A program made the position numbers and the translations under genes. Shown here in pieces: positions 1-8,963 of a stretch of DNA of 64,000 nucleotides (position 1 is the first letter of the stretch; each line of letters begins with the position of its first letter). Origin of the DNA: Serratia plymuthica NBRC 102599 (lineage in GTDB: Bacteria > Pseudomonadota > Gammaproteobacteria > Enterobacterales > Enterobacteriaceae). Under the pieces are notes generated by a model. It had not been told where the DNA came from. It did no database searches and saw only the letters and a list, made by a program, of their open reading frames with translations. The stretch lies in contig NZ_BCTU01000015.1 of assembly GCF_001590925.1 (NCBI RefSeq), forward strand, positions 62,001-126,000, written 5' to 3'.

Positions 1-240
1 AAGACCAGTAATAATAAAAATAGTATAGTTAGGGATTTGAACCCGCATGACTAACTTAAATATAAAATAGTAGATCATGGCAAACAACAATGGGTTAGCA
101 ATTGACCATAAATAGCCAAAAAAACTACTTTTATATCTTACTTTTAATTCTTTCTCTGTAATGACCGTGGCCAAATCCCAGAGGTAACCTAGACTATACT
201 TCATATAAAAACTCGATTTAAGATTAAAATTCCCTAACAT
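1..240 (-). CDS. wzm: O-antigen ABC transporter permease Wzm, N-terminal part (cut by window edge)
   Basis: Reading leftwards from an ATG at 238-240 gives 80 open codons up to the window edge. The translation contains ITEKELKVRYKSSFFGYLW followed by SIANPLLFAMIYYFIFKLV and IPNYTIFIITGL. This is the typical start of ABC-2 type permeases that export finished O-polysaccharide (Wzm/RfbA): a short cytosolic helix with KVRYK, then the first membrane helix. A second ATG 12 codons in (202-204) could be the true start; neither has a clear Shine-Dalgarno sequence. It lies about 110 bases downstream of a JUMPstart element, so it should be the first gene of an O-antigen cluster continuing to the left. 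The family call rests on recognised motifs. The partner ATPase Wzt is outside the window. Confidence 0.85.
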   Translation of the reverse strand, partial: MLGNFNLKSSFYMKYSLGYLWDLATVITEKELKVRYKSSFFGYLWSIANPLLFAMIYYFIFKLVMRVQIPNYTIFIITGL

Positions 241-347
241 CTGAAACGTAATAGCATTTCAACCGGTGCTGTTCTTGATGAGAAACACTTACCTACGACT
301 GGCTCGAAGGAATCAAGTACTGCATAATTTTAAACGATATTTTAAAC

Positions 348-389
348 CACGCTACCGCCCCTGGCGTTGCTGCAACCAGAGTACACTTG
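348..389 (-). promoter_or_regulatory. JUMPstart/ops element upstream of the O-antigen cluster
   Basis: On the minus strand 348-359 reads GGCGGTAGCGTG, the ops core that recruits RfaH to a paused RNA polymerase. It is preceded by GCCAGG and by TCTGGTTGCA, matching the upstream half of the 39-base JUMPstart consensus. It lies in the untranslated leader before wzm, where O-antigen operons carry it. Confidence 0.9.
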
Positions 390-510
390 AGATAACTCAC
401 TGATTTTTATTAAAACAGCAAACTGCTCACGCCCCTACTCGCTTTCGCTATCGTGGCCCCAACAGCCTCTCTATTGCAGGTCTGGGTGCTCGCTAAGTTA
501 CATCCAACCG

Positions 511-536
511 CAGCCTATTGCTCTAGGAATAGGCTG
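511..536 (-). terminator. Hairpin after the galU-type gene
   Basis: A perfect 9-base-pair stem (CAGCCTATT / AATAGGCTG) with an 8-base loop lies 31 bases beyond the stop codon of the leftward galU-type gene. There is no U-tract, so it may be a weak terminator or an mRNA 3' end structure. The rest of 241-566 holds the JUMPstart element and presumably the O-antigen promoter, for which I found no convincing -35/-10 pair. Confidence 0.45.
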
Positions 537-566
537 GATTCACCGTCATCAAGTCACTTGTAAGGC

Positions 567-1454
567 TTAGTCCTGCAGCATCCCCTTCAGCCACTCGGCG
601 AATGCAGTTCCCTGCACAGGGTGACGAACGCCATACTCTACGAACGCTTTCATATAACCCAATTTATCGCCACAGTCATGAGAACGCCCCACCAAAGCAA
701 AAGCATCAACCGGCTTTTGCTCCATCAGCATAGCGATGGCATCGGTAAGTTGAATCTCACCGCCAGCCCCGTAAGGCGTTTTTTCAAGTAACGGCCAAAT
801 GTCTGCAGCTAAAACATAGCGGCCTACCACTGCCAGGTTGGACGGTGCTTCATCAAGCGCTGGTTTTTCTACAATCGCGTGCATTGGCACACTTTCACCC
901 GGCGCGACCACAGCACCTCGGCAATCCACCACCCCGTACTTGGAAACATCCTTTTCTGGCACCGGCTCAACCATCACCTGACTGCGACCCTGCTGTTCAA
1001 AACGGGCTATCATACTGGCCAGGTTATCTCTTTTCAGGTCGCTGGCAACATCGTCCATTAAAACATCAGGCAGCAGCACAGCAAAGGGTTCATCGCCAAT
1101 TAAAGGCCGAGCGCACAGAATCGCATGACCCAAACCTTTGGATTGCCCCTGACGGACATGCATCAGCGTGACACCTTTAGGGCAGATCGATTGAACTTCC
1201 TCCAGCAGTTGCCGCTTGACACGCGACTCAAGCATGCTTTCCAGTTCAAAGGAAGTATCGAAATGATTCTCGATGGCATTTTTAGATGAATGAGTTACAA
1301 GAATAATTTCTTTGATACCGGCAGCGACACATTCATTCACGATGTATTGGATGAGGGGTTTGTCAACGACTGGCAACATTTCTTTAGGAATAGCCTTTGT
1401 TGCCGGCAACATGCGGGTGCCAAGACCTGCAACTGGAATAACAGCTTTAAGCAT
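567..1454 (-). CDS. galU: UTP-glucose-1-phosphate uridylyltransferase, third GalU-type copy
   Basis: Makes UDP-glucose from UTP and glucose 1-phosphate in the cytosol, feeding UDP-glucose and UDP-galactose into surface polysaccharides. The nucleotidyl-transferase signature [21 protein letters not shown] is at residues 4-24 and the VEKP motif lies near residue 200. The catalytic-loop T and R that GalF proteins alter are intact, so it is GalU-like, not GalF-like. Near the C-terminus it reads [12 protein letters not shown] where most GalU have GDEIQ. I start at the ATG at 1452-1454; an in-frame TTG 18 bases upstream is less likely. It sits where enterobacteria usually keep galF, just before the O-antigen JUMPstart. 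It closely resembles galU at 32557, so duplication within the locus is likely. Expression may be independent, since two terminator-like hairpins separate it from galE. Confidence 0.9.
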   Translation of the reverse strand: MLKAVIPVAGLGTRMLPATKAIPKEMLPVVDKPLIQYIVNECVAAGIKEIILVTHSSKNAIENHFDTSFELESMLESRVKRQLLEEVQSICPKGVTLMHVRQGQSKGLGHAILCARPLIGDEPFAVLLPDVLMDDVASDLKRDNLASMIARFEQQGRSQVMVEPVPEKDVSKYGVVDCRGAVVAPGESVPMHAIVEKPALDEAPSNLAVVGRYVLAADIWPLLEKTPYGAGGEIQLTDAIAMLMEQKPVDAFALVGRSHDCGDKLGYMKAFVEYGVRHPVQGTAFAEWLKGMLQD

Positions 1455-1711
1455 TTCTGTGGAGACTCCCAACTACTTTAGTTTCATTAACACAACACAC
1501 CAAATGTTTACTGCTGTGGCCCATCGTTCCGTTCGCCAATCTTGGGTGTATTGCCAAAATGATGTCAATTTTCTTCGGGCTGGAGTATACACCTATGTTG
1601 AGGGTTAATACATTAACACCACATAGGCGACCACCTACTTGCCTATCAGTTAGCCTGAACACAACTAAAAAATCAAAGTAAGATAATGAAAAAAATGAAA
1701 AAAATAAATAC

Positions 1712-1727
1712 GCGCCTATTTTGGCGC
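1712..1727 (-). terminator. Terminator-like hairpin with U-rich tail
   Basis: GCGCC-N6-GGCGC on the minus strand is followed by a long T-rich stretch (TATTTATTTTTTTC). It stands between the galE terminator (1902-1929) and the third galU-type gene. The 1455-1956 gap is otherwise AT-rich. A transcript that starts between 1730 and 1900 and stops here would be short; see findings. Confidence 0.55.
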
Positions 1728-1901
1728 TAACATTGAGTCAAGTATATAGATATAGAAAGTATCGGTTTTCGAACAAATATCAATCACAATAAATAGCAAA
1801 AATATAGTAACTCACATTACCAATACCCCATTAATTGAGAATGATTATTGATCAACCTGTTAAACCCATAGGCTATGAATATAAACGTGCTGTTAATAAA
1901 C

Positions 1902-1929
1902 AAAAAAGCCCACAAAACAGGGGGCTTTT
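1902..1929 (-). terminator. Rho-independent terminator of the manC-manB-galE block
   Basis: AAAAGCCCCC and GGGCTTTTTT pair around a short loop on the minus strand, 28 bases after the galE stop codon. The 3' arm runs straight into T residues. Confidence 0.8.
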
Positions 1930-1956
1930 GAAGATTTTTTGTACGTTAGAGCGGCC

Positions 1957-2979
1957 TTAGAGTTTATTGCCGTACCCTTGCGGGTTGTTCTTTTGCCAAT
2001 TCCACGTATCACGCATCATATCATCAATCCCGCGGCGTACTTCCCAACCCAACTCCTGGCGCGCCAGGTTGGCATCAGCCCAAAATGCTGGCAGATCGCC
2101 ATCACGACGCGGTAAAATCTGGTAAGGGATGTTCACTCCTGAAGCCTTTTCAAAAGCCTGAATCATAGCTAAAACAGAGTAACCAACTCCAGCTCCCAAG
2201 TTATATGCTTTGAACCCATCGATCTTATCCAAGTGGTCCATCGCCACCAGGTGGCCCTCGGCCAAATCCATAACATGAATATAATCGCGCACACCGGTAC
2301 CATCTTCAGTCGGATAATCGCCACCGAATACACCTAGTTTTTCAAGTTTACCAATGGCAACTTGAGAAATGTAAGGCAACAGGTTATTTGGGATACCGTT
2401 TGGATCTTCACCAATCATCCCCGACTCATGGGCCCCGACTGGGTTGAAGTATCGCAGGGCAATAATGGAGAATTGAGGCTCGGCCTTGGCGAAGTCCTGT
2501 AGAATTTGCTCCACCATCAGTTTCGATGTGCCGTAAGGGCTGGTGGTACCGCCGATCGGCGTGGTTTCAACATAAGGAACAGGGGAATTGGCACCATAGA
2601 CCGTTGCGGAAGAGCTGAAGATGAACTTGCTCACCCCTGCGCGACGCATTTCTTCCAGTAATACCAGAGTACCAGAAACATTATTTTGATAATATTCAAG
2701 TGGTTTGCGAGTTGATTCACCGACTGCTTTCAGACCGGCAAAGTGGATCACGGCTGAAATCTTATTCTCGTCGAAGATGTTGCGCAAACATTCACCATCC
2801 TGAATATCGCCTTGGTAGAATGTTGCCGCTTTACCAGCCAACTGTTCGACACGGTGCAACGACTCCTCTGATGAATTCGACAGATTATCCAGCACAACAA
2901 CATCTTCGCCACGCCCCAACAAGGCCAGCACGGTATGAGAACCAATATAACCGGCACCGCCAGTGACTAAAATCGCCAT
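1957..2979 (-). CDS. galE: UDP-glucose 4-epimerase
   Basis: Interconverts UDP-glucose and UDP-galactose using bound NAD+. A short-chain dehydrogenase fold is visible: [12 protein letters not shown]-binding loop at residues 7-15, the SSSATVYG catalytic serine segment near residue 122, and the YxxxK pair in [12 protein letters not shown] near residue 148. At 340 residues it has normal family length. The ATG at 2977-2979 is preceded by AAGGAG at good spacing. It follows manB by about 120 bases in the same direction and ends at a clear terminator, so manC-manB-galE looks like one precursor-supply unit. UDP-galactose would serve WbaP, which starts the exopolysaccharide unit, and possibly O-antigen synthesis. 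Confidence 0.96.
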   Translation of the reverse strand: MAILVTGGAGYIGSHTVLALLGRGEDVVVLDNLSNSSEESLHRVEQLAGKAATFYQGDIQDGECLRNIFDENKISAVIHFAGLKAVGESTRKPLEYYQNNVSGTLVLLEEMRRAGVSKFIFSSSATVYGANSPVPYVETTPIGGTTSPYGTSKLMVEQILQDFAKAEPQFSIIALRYFNPVGAHESGMIGEDPNGIPNNLLPYISQVAIGKLEKLGVFGGDYPTEDGTGVRDYIHVMDLAEGHLVAMDHLDKIDGFKAYNLGAGVGYSVLAMIQAFEKASGVNIPYQILPRRDGDLPAFWADANLARQELGWEVRRGIDDMMRDTWNWQKNNPQGYGNKL

Positions 2980-3101
2980 AACAACTCCTTATACGCGCCC
3001 GTGGCGCTAAAGATATAAATTTTTACCGCCCATGACGTTCATTCAAGCGATTTGGGCTGAAAAAAACAGCCCTAATCTGATGCAATATCATGGCAAAACT
3101 A

Positions 3102-4469
3102 TTAACGAGACAGCATCGCCAAAATTTCGTTTGTTTTTTCTTGCATCAGCGCCACATCCGCACGTGACTCAACGTTGAGACGAACTACCGGCTCGGTGTT
3201 GGATGAGCGTAAGTTAAAGCGCCAATCAGCAAATTCCATGCTGATTCCATCGGTGTAATCTACTTCAGCGGCCTGGGCCAGATAATGTTGCTTCACGCTT
3301 TCGATGGAAGCTGCCGGTTGCGACAGTTTGATATTGATTTCTCCCGAGGACGGGTAAGCCGCGATTCGGTCCTGCACCAGTTGCCCCAAAGTCTGGCCCT
3401 TGACGCAGACCAGTTCAGCTACCAGCAACCACGGAATCATGCCGCTGTCGCAATAGGCGAAATCGCGGAAATAGTGGTGAGCGCTCATTTCACCACCATA
3501 AATGGCATCTTCTGAACGCATACGTTCTTTGATGAAAGCATGGCCCGTTTTTGACATCACCGGCACGCCGCCAGCTTTGTTCACAACATCGATAGTGTTC
3601 CAGCTCAGGCGCGGATCATGAATGATTTTTGCCCCTGGTTGTTTTTGCAGGAAAGCTTCCGCCAGCAGGCCAACTATATAGTAACCCTCGATGAAATCGC
3701 CTTTTTCATCAAACAGGAAGCAACGATCGAAGTCGCCATCAAACGCGATCCCCATATCTGCCCCCTGTTCACGCACGGCATTAGCAGTATCTGCACGACA
3801 CTCGGGCAATAACGGGTTAGGAATACCATTTGGGAATGTGCCGTCGGGCTGATGATGGACCTTAATAAACTCCAATGGGACGTTCAGGGCCTTAAGAGAT
3901 GCCTCAATCGCATCGATTGCATGCCCAGCCGCACCGTTGCCTGAGTTGATAACCAGCTTCAAGGGTTTAAAGTTTTCGGTATTCACATAAGACAACACAT
4001 GCTGAACATAATCGGCCAGCACATCCTGACGAACATAGCTGCCGCGTGTGGAGGCCGGAGCAGGGAACTGATTGGTTTCCGCCAGCTCCTGGATTGCCCG
4101 TAATCCGGTATCCCCGCTGATCGGACGTGAACCTTCGCGAACCAACTTCATTCCGTTATAGTCGATCGGATTATGACTGGCCGTCACTTCCACGCCGCCG
4201 TCAGCTTTCAGATACGAGGTGGCAAAATAAACTTCTTCAGTCCCGGTCATGCCGATGTCAATAACGTCAGTACCGGCATCCTGTAAACCTTTTGCCAGAG
4301 ACAGCTTCAAACTTTCGCTGGTCAAACGCACATCACTGCCCAAAACAACGGTCTTTGGCTTCAAAAACTCGCCATAAGCGCGCCCTATGCGGTAGGCAAT
4401 ATCATCATTCAGTTCTTCACCTAATTTACCGCGCACATCATAAGCTTTAAAACACGTTAACTTTTCCAT
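3102..4469 (-). CDS. manB: Phosphomannomutase
   Basis: Converts mannose 6-phosphate to mannose 1-phosphate for GDP-mannose synthesis. The protein matches the CpsG/ManB family along its length: TASHNP phosphoserine loop near residue 97, metal-binding DGDFDRC near residue 245, sugar-binding [10 protein letters not shown], and RSSNTEP phosphate-binding loop near the end. About 455 residues is the usual size. I use the ATG at 4467-4469, with AGGG seven bases upstream, giving [14 protein letters not shown] like E. coli CpsG; an upstream in-frame TTG is unlikely. It starts 15 bases after manC stops, indicating co-transcription. No gmd/fcl (GDP-fucose) genes are nearby, so mannose itself is the likely end product used. 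Confidence 0.95.
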   Translation of the reverse strand: MEKLTCFKAYDVRGKLGEELNDDIAYRIGRAYGEFLKPKTVVLGSDVRLTSESLKLSLAKGLQDAGTDVIDIGMTGTEEVYFATSYLKADGGVEVTASHNPIDYNGMKLVREGSRPISGDTGLRAIQELAETNQFPAPASTRGSYVRQDVLADYVQHVLSYVNTENFKPLKLVINSGNGAAGHAIDAIEASLKALNVPLEFIKVHHQPDGTFPNGIPNPLLPECRADTANAVREQGADMGIAFDGDFDRCFLFDEKGDFIEGYYIVGLLAEAFLQKQPGAKIIHDPRLSWNTIDVVNKAGGVPVMSKTGHAFIKERMRSEDAIYGGEMSAHHYFRDFAYCDSGMIPWLLVAELVCVKGQTLGQLVQDRIAAYPSSGEINIKLSQPAASIESVKQHYLAQAAEVDYTDGISMEFADWRFNLRSSNTEPVVRLNVESRADVALMQEKTNEILAMLSR

Positions 4470-4484
4470 CGCCAAACCCTTTAA

Positions 4485-5909
4485 TTAAACTCTGCCATAC
4501 CGATCGTGTAACCGTTCAATATCATCTTCTTCAAGGTAAAATCCTGATCGAACCTCAATAATTTCAAGATCGATTTTCCCAGGATTCTCCAGCGTGTGAA
4601 CACTGCCGGCAGGTATGAATGTGGATTGGTTTTCCGATAAGAAGAATTCTTTGTCTTCAACATTCACTTTGGCCGTACCACTGACGACCACCCAGTGTTC
4701 TGCACGGTGAAGATGACGCTGTACTGACAACCCTTCGCCAGGACGGACAATGATTTTTTTGACCTGGAAATGTTCGCCGCTGTCGATATCGCAGATCTTG
4801 CCCCATGGACGATAAGAAGAGGAGTGTTGGCGGAAGTGATGAAGATTGCGTTTCTTCAGTTCATCAACCACTTTTTTGACATCCTGAACGCGATCTTTAG
4901 TCGAGATCAACAACGCATCATTGGTATTGATTACGATCAAATCATCCAAACCGATGGTCGCCACCAGAGCAGAGTCCGAAGAGATGTAGTTATTGTTGGA
5001 GTCGATAGAGATAACCTCACCAACGTTGACATTTCCTAAGCCATCTTTTTCGGAAACCTCCCATAAGGACGACCAAGAGCCCACGTCGCTCCAGCCGGCA
5101 TCAATAGGAATGACTACCGCATCATGCGTTTTCTCCATGACTGCGTAGTCAATGGAGTCACTTGGGCAGTGCTTGAATATTTCCTGATCAACACGGATAA
5201 AATTCATATCACGTTGGCTATCAGCCACAGACTGCCGGGTTGTGTTGAAAATTTCCGGGCTATGTTGCTGCAACTCCTGCAAGAACTTGGCTGTTTTAAA
5301 CATAAACATGCCACTATTCCAGCTGTACTCACCGCTGGCGAGGTATTCTACGGCTTTATCCAGACAAGGCTTCTCGACAAAAGAGTCAACTTTAAAGCAT
5401 TTGTTGGAAAGTGCTTTACCGCGTTTGATATAGCCGTAACCGGTTTCGGGATGTCCAGGAATAATACCGAACGTCACTAAATTATCTTCGGCGGCATATT
5501 GAACTGCCGTTTTTATTGCCGAGTGAAAATTTTCTACCTTTTTAATCAAATGATCGGCAGCCAGCACCAAGAGCATGCTGTCTTCATCTTCTTCTGCGGC
5601 CAGGTGCGCAGCCAACGCCACTGCCGGTGCCGTGTTACGCCCAACAGGCTCTAGAATAATATTGGTCGCAAGTTGATCGATTTCACGCAGTTGTTCTGCA
5701 ACCAAAAACCGATGACTTTCATTGCAAATAACCAATGGGCCGGCGACTTCCACACCATCGAGCCCGGCTAAACGTTGCAGAGTCTGCTGCAACAGGCTAA
5801 ATCCACTGTCATCAATAGATAAAAATTGCTTGGGGAACGATTCGCGCGACAGCGGCCACAGCCGGCTACCAGTACCACCAGCCATAACCACAGGAATTAT
5901 TTTTGACAT
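4485..5909 (-). CDS. manC: Mannose-1-phosphate guanylyltransferase / mannose-6-phosphate isomerase
   Basis: Bifunctional type II enzyme making GDP-mannose. The N-terminal two thirds form a nucleotidyl-transferase domain with GGTGSRLWPLSRESFPKQF at about residues 11-29 and FVEKP near residue 175. The last 120 residues are a cupin-type isomerase domain (FQVKKIIVRPGEGLSVQ, HRAEHWVVVSG). The ATG at 5907-5909 has AAAGGA upstream and gives MSKIIPVVMAGGTGSRL, the usual family start. It heads the manC-manB-galE block, and its promoter should lie in 5910-6130, right after the lipD terminator. Confidence 0.95.
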   Translation of the reverse strand: MSKIIPVVMAGGTGSRLWPLSRESFPKQFLSIDDSGFSLLQQTLQRLAGLDGVEVAGPLVICNESHRFLVAEQLREIDQLATNIILEPVGRNTAPAVALAAHLAAEEDEDSMLLVLAADHLIKKVENFHSAIKTAVQYAAEDNLVTFGIIPGHPETGYGYIKRGKALSNKCFKVDSFVEKPCLDKAVEYLASGEYSWNSGMFMFKTAKFLQELQQHSPEIFNTTRQSVADSQRDMNFIRVDQEIFKHCPSDSIDYAVMEKTHDAVVIPIDAGWSDVGSWSSLWEVSEKDGLGNVNVGEVISIDSNNNYISSDSALVATIGLDDLIVINTNDALLISTKDRVQDVKKVVDELKKRNLHHFRQHSSSYRPWGKICDIDSGEHFQVKKIIVRPGEGLSVQRHLHRAEHWVVVSGTAKVNVEDKEFFLSENQSTFIPAGSVHTLENPGKIDLEIIEVRSGFYLEEDDIERLHDRYGRV

Positions 5910-6136
5910 TATTAATCCTTTACTCAATCGTCTGGCTTATAAACGAGAATGCGGCTTAAAACCAACCTACCCACCATTCTAAAGTCATACAATTACACAT
6001 AAACAGTTGTATATATGTTAAAGAACAGTCACTCCAAAGCCAATCACCGCCTATGAAATCACATACGGGAAAGATGAATTACTTTTGGGTAAGGGCAGGA
6101 GCACCACTTGCAGCTAACATAACGTATTGTGACAAA

Positions 6137-6161
6137 AAAGAGCAGCTCAAAGCTGCTCTTT
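6137..6161 (-). terminator. Terminator of the lipBCD operon
   Basis: A perfect 11-base-pair stem (AAAGAGCAGCT / AGCTGCTCTTT) with a three-base loop; the minus strand continues into a run of T. It lies 36 bases beyond the lipD stop codon. Confidence 0.9.
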
Positions 6162-6196
6162 CAGACTAATACTCATAACCAAAGTTAAGCTCTATC

Positions 6197-7573
6197 TCAA
6201 CGGCTTAGAGCAAAGTACTGCGCCACACGCTTTACATCATGCTCATCCAAGGTACCTGAATCACTTAGCAGGGTAATCCAAGCCTTGATATAGGTATATT
6301 TCGCCGACGCCAGGTCCTTTTGCGCGCTGTATAATTGTTGTTCCGCATTAAGCACATCTACGTTGACGCGTTGCCCCGCCAGCACGCTTTGCCGGGTAGC
6401 CGTGACCTGAGTGGTCGCCGACTTGACCGCCAACTCGTAGGCAGCCAGCTTGGCACGGCTGCTGATGCACAGGTTGAACTGCTTGCGTAAATCATTCAGC
6501 GTGGTGCCCGTCTGGGCATCCATTTCAAACATCGCCTGTCCGTAGCGTGCGGCAGCCTGACGGGTCGACGCCGAAACGCCGCCACCGGCGTAGATCGGCA
6601 CGCTGACCTGTACGCCGATGCTGTCGGTGCGATACTTTTGATTAACCGTGTTATCGCTGCTGGAGTCATTTTCTGAATGTGAGGCGTAAAGCTGTACCTG
6701 AGGCATAAAACCTGCGCGATTTCTCTCCACTTCATATTTAGCAGCATCAACACCGTGGCGTGACGCAGCCAGCATAGGGTTATTCTCCAGTGCAATTTTT
6801 TGCCACTCTTCAAACCGGGAAGGGATTAACGGTGCCACCTGGAATTTCCCTGGGCGCAACGTTTGCAGCTCATCCAGTTGGTTGAGCGGGACACCAATAA
6901 TCACCTCCAGCTCGCGCTGAGCGGCGTCCAACGCATCACGCGCTTCAATCTCCTGCGCCTCGGCCAGGCTGTAACGGGCCTGGGTCTCCGAAACGTCGGT
7001 AATGGTGCCTTCGCCGGCCCCCATTAAACGATCGTTCAGCGCCAACTGCTCTTTATAAGCCGCCTTTTGCGCAGAGGCCAACGCGATCTGGTCTTTCGAG
7101 TAAGCCACCTCCACGTAAGCGGAAATCACCCGCACCGCCAAATCCAGAAACTTGCTGCGATAACGTTCGTCGGACATCAATGTCTGAGCAACACCGGCCT
7201 TGTAACGCGCATAAGCCTCATAGTCGAACAACGGCTGCGTCAGCGTAATCGAGCTGGAATAGCTGCGATACTGCCTGCGCTGGGTGACTTCGCTGACATT
7301 GCCAAAAATGTCGCTCGACGGATATTTTTGCGTCTGCCAGTTTCTCGGCGAGTTCTGGTAATTGCCCGATACCTTCGGCAGCAGCCCCGCCCTGCCGATA
7401 TTTTCGTTTTCGTCTCCCGCCTCTTTCTCTTTTATAGCCGCCCGGAAGGTCGGATCTTTTTCAAGTGCCAGCGAATATGCGTCTATAATCCCTATCGAAT
7501 GAACCGGCGCAGATATCGCAAACAAGAGGGTACTGATAGCAAGGCCAGCAACCTGTCGTTTAAATTGAATCAA
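6197..7573 (-). CDS. lipD: Type I secretion outer-membrane channel, TolC family
   Basis: Outer-membrane/periplasmic tunnel of the Lip type I exporter. There is an N-terminal signal peptide (hydrophobic residues 9-22, probable cleavage after APVHS). The rest has the two-fold TolC repeat of long helices, e.g. ALEKDPTFRAAIKEKEAGDENENIGRA-type and QAAARYGQAMFEMDAQTGTT-type segments, and TLTQPLFDYEAYARYKAG and VSVPIYAGGGVS beta strands. The start is probably TTG at 7571-7573: GAGGAA lies seven bases upstream, and that ribosome site is formed by the last codons of lipC, two bases away, so translation is likely coupled. Homologues are S. marcescens LipD and the Dickeya PrtF protein. It completes a self-contained ABC/adaptor/channel operon downstream of slaA. 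Confidence 0.93.
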   Translation of the reverse strand: MIQFKRQVAGLAISTLLFAISAPVHSIGIIDAYSLALEKDPTFRAAIKEKEAGDENENIGRAGLLPKVSGNYQNSPRNWQTQKYPSSDIFGNVSEVTQRRQYRSYSSSITLTQPLFDYEAYARYKAGVAQTLMSDERYRSKFLDLAVRVISAYVEVAYSKDQIALASAQKAAYKEQLALNDRLMGAGEGTITDVSETQARYSLAEAQEIEARDALDAAQRELEVIIGVPLNQLDELQTLRPGKFQVAPLIPSRFEEWQKIALENNPMLAASRHGVDAAKYEVERNRAGFMPQVQLYASHSENDSSSDNTVNQKYRTDSIGVQVSVPIYAGGGVSASTRQAAARYGQAMFEMDAQTGTTLNDLRKQFNLCISSRAKLAAYELAVKSATTQVTATRQSVLAGQRVNVDVLNAEQQLYSAQKDLASAKYTYIKAWITLLSDSGTLDEHDVKRVAQYFALSR

Positions 7574-7575
7574 AA

Positions 7576-8907
7576 TTATTCCTCGGTTAAAGAAGTATGA
7601 GCGCGATCCAAAATGGGTTTAAACAGATAACTCAACAGCGAACGCGACCCCGTCTTCACGAACACCTCAACAGGCATACCCGGTTTGATATCTTCCCCAC
7701 TCAGCATCTTCATGCCTTCTGGCGTTACCGTAACCTGCATCTGGTAGTAGGGTTCACCGTTGGCCTTGTCCACCAGCCGATCGGCGGAAACCAACGTCAC
7801 CGTACCCGGAATTTTCGGGGTCTTGTTTTGGTTGAAGGCGGTAAACATCAAATCCACCGGCAACCCGTTGTAAACTTTATCGACCAGTTCTACCTTGAGG
7901 CGAGAGTCCACCACCAGCGTAGCCTGGCTGGGTACAACGTCCATCAGGTGGTCACCCGCTCCCACGACGCCCCCCTGAGTAAAGATGCTTAATCCGACCA
8001 CGGTGCCATCCACCGACGAAGTGATAGCCGTGTTGCCGAGCTCAAAATTCGCCATTTCAAGTTTATTTCTGAATTCGCTGGCATCCATTTGGGTCTGCGC
8101 CAACTGGGTTCGGACCTCACGCTGATAATCGGCAAAACGTTGGTCGATCCGCTGCTGAGACTCCTGCAACTGCTTTTGCAGTTGGCCAATTCGCCCGATG
8201 GTTTCATCGATGCTGCTGTTTACCTCGGCAAACTGGCGCTGAACTTCCAGATAGCGGTTACGCGGCAAATAGCCGTCCGCAGCCAGCTGTTTCATGCTGT
8301 TCATCTGCTCGCGCAGACTCGAAAGTTGAATCTGTTTGTTAACCCGTGAGTCCTGCAGGCCTTTCAATTGGAAACGCATGCCATCCATTGACTGCTTATA
8401 GCCATCGATTTCGCTTTGCAGCCCCAGGCGCCGGGAAGAAAACAACTGTGTTTGCAATGCAATAATTTCGGCCACACGTGGCTGATCTTTGATTTGCTCA
8501 AAAACAGGGGAGAAAGTGACTTTGGTTAACCCATCTCGCTCGGCGAGCAACCGCCCTTCCGAAGCCAGCGTGGTGTAGTACTGGTCCCGCAGCGAAGCGA
8601 CCTGAGCCAGTGCCTGCACCTGGCTCAATTGCACCAGCACCTCGCCGGCTTTCACCTTGTCACCTTCTTTAACGGCGATATTTGTGATGATGCCACTGGC
8701 TGGCGCCTGCACCGTTTTACGGTTGCCGGAGACGGTAACGGACCCCGGCGTCGCAACCCCTTTGTCCAAAGGCGCAAATGCTGCCCAGGCAAAAAAGCCA
8801 AACAGGCCAAACCCAACCACTAACCATCCCATGCGGGTGAAACGCCGCTCATCCTGGGGGATCTGCTCTGAATACGAGTCTTGCGGCTCGCCAATGTGCG
8901 TAGACAT
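7576..8907 (-). CDS. lipC: Type I secretion membrane-fusion (HlyD-family) adaptor
   Basis: Periplasmic adaptor that links the ABC transporter to the outer-membrane channel. It has a cytosolic N-terminus, one membrane helix at about residues 27-47, and a lipoyl-like half motif (QAPASGIITNIAVKEGDKVK, residues 69-88). A long coiled-coil hairpin rich in Q, E and L follows at about residues 140-290, then the second lipoyl half (ELGNTAITSSVDGTVVGL). The C-terminal beta domain contains VELVDKVYNGLPVDLMF and ends PGMPVEVFVKTGSRSLLSYLFKP, typical of HlyD/PrtE/LipC. AAAGGAG precedes the ATG. It follows lipB by 56 bases and precedes lipD by two. Confidence 0.95.
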   Translation of the reverse strand: MSTHIGEPQDSYSEQIPQDERRFTRMGWLVVGFGLFGFFAWAAFAPLDKGVATPGSVTVSGNRKTVQAPASGIITNIAVKEGDKVKAGEVLVQLSQVQALAQVASLRDQYYTTLASEGRLLAERDGLTKVTFSPVFEQIKDQPRVAEIIALQTQLFSSRRLGLQSEIDGYKQSMDGMRFQLKGLQDSRVNKQIQLSSLREQMNSMKQLAADGYLPRNRYLEVQRQFAEVNSSIDETIGRIGQLQKQLQESQQRIDQRFADYQREVRTQLAQTQMDASEFRNKLEMANFELGNTAITSSVDGTVVGLSIFTQGGVVGAGDHLMDVVPSQATLVVDSRLKVELVDKVYNGLPVDLMFTAFNQNKTPKIPGTVTLVSADRLVDKANGEPYYQMQVTVTPEGMKMLSGEDIKPGMPVEVFVKTGSRSLLSYLFKPILDRAHTSLTEE

Positions 8908-8963
8908 ACCAACTCCTTTGACTGCAGACGACGCATTTCAGCGCCGCCCGGCAAGTTCACAGC

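Noticed and set aside
1837-1853. Fur-box-like GAGAATGATTATTGATC in the gap after galE
   Set aside because: Only about 11 of 19 positions match the Fur consensus, the surroundings are AT-rich and no gene start lies at a suitable distance.
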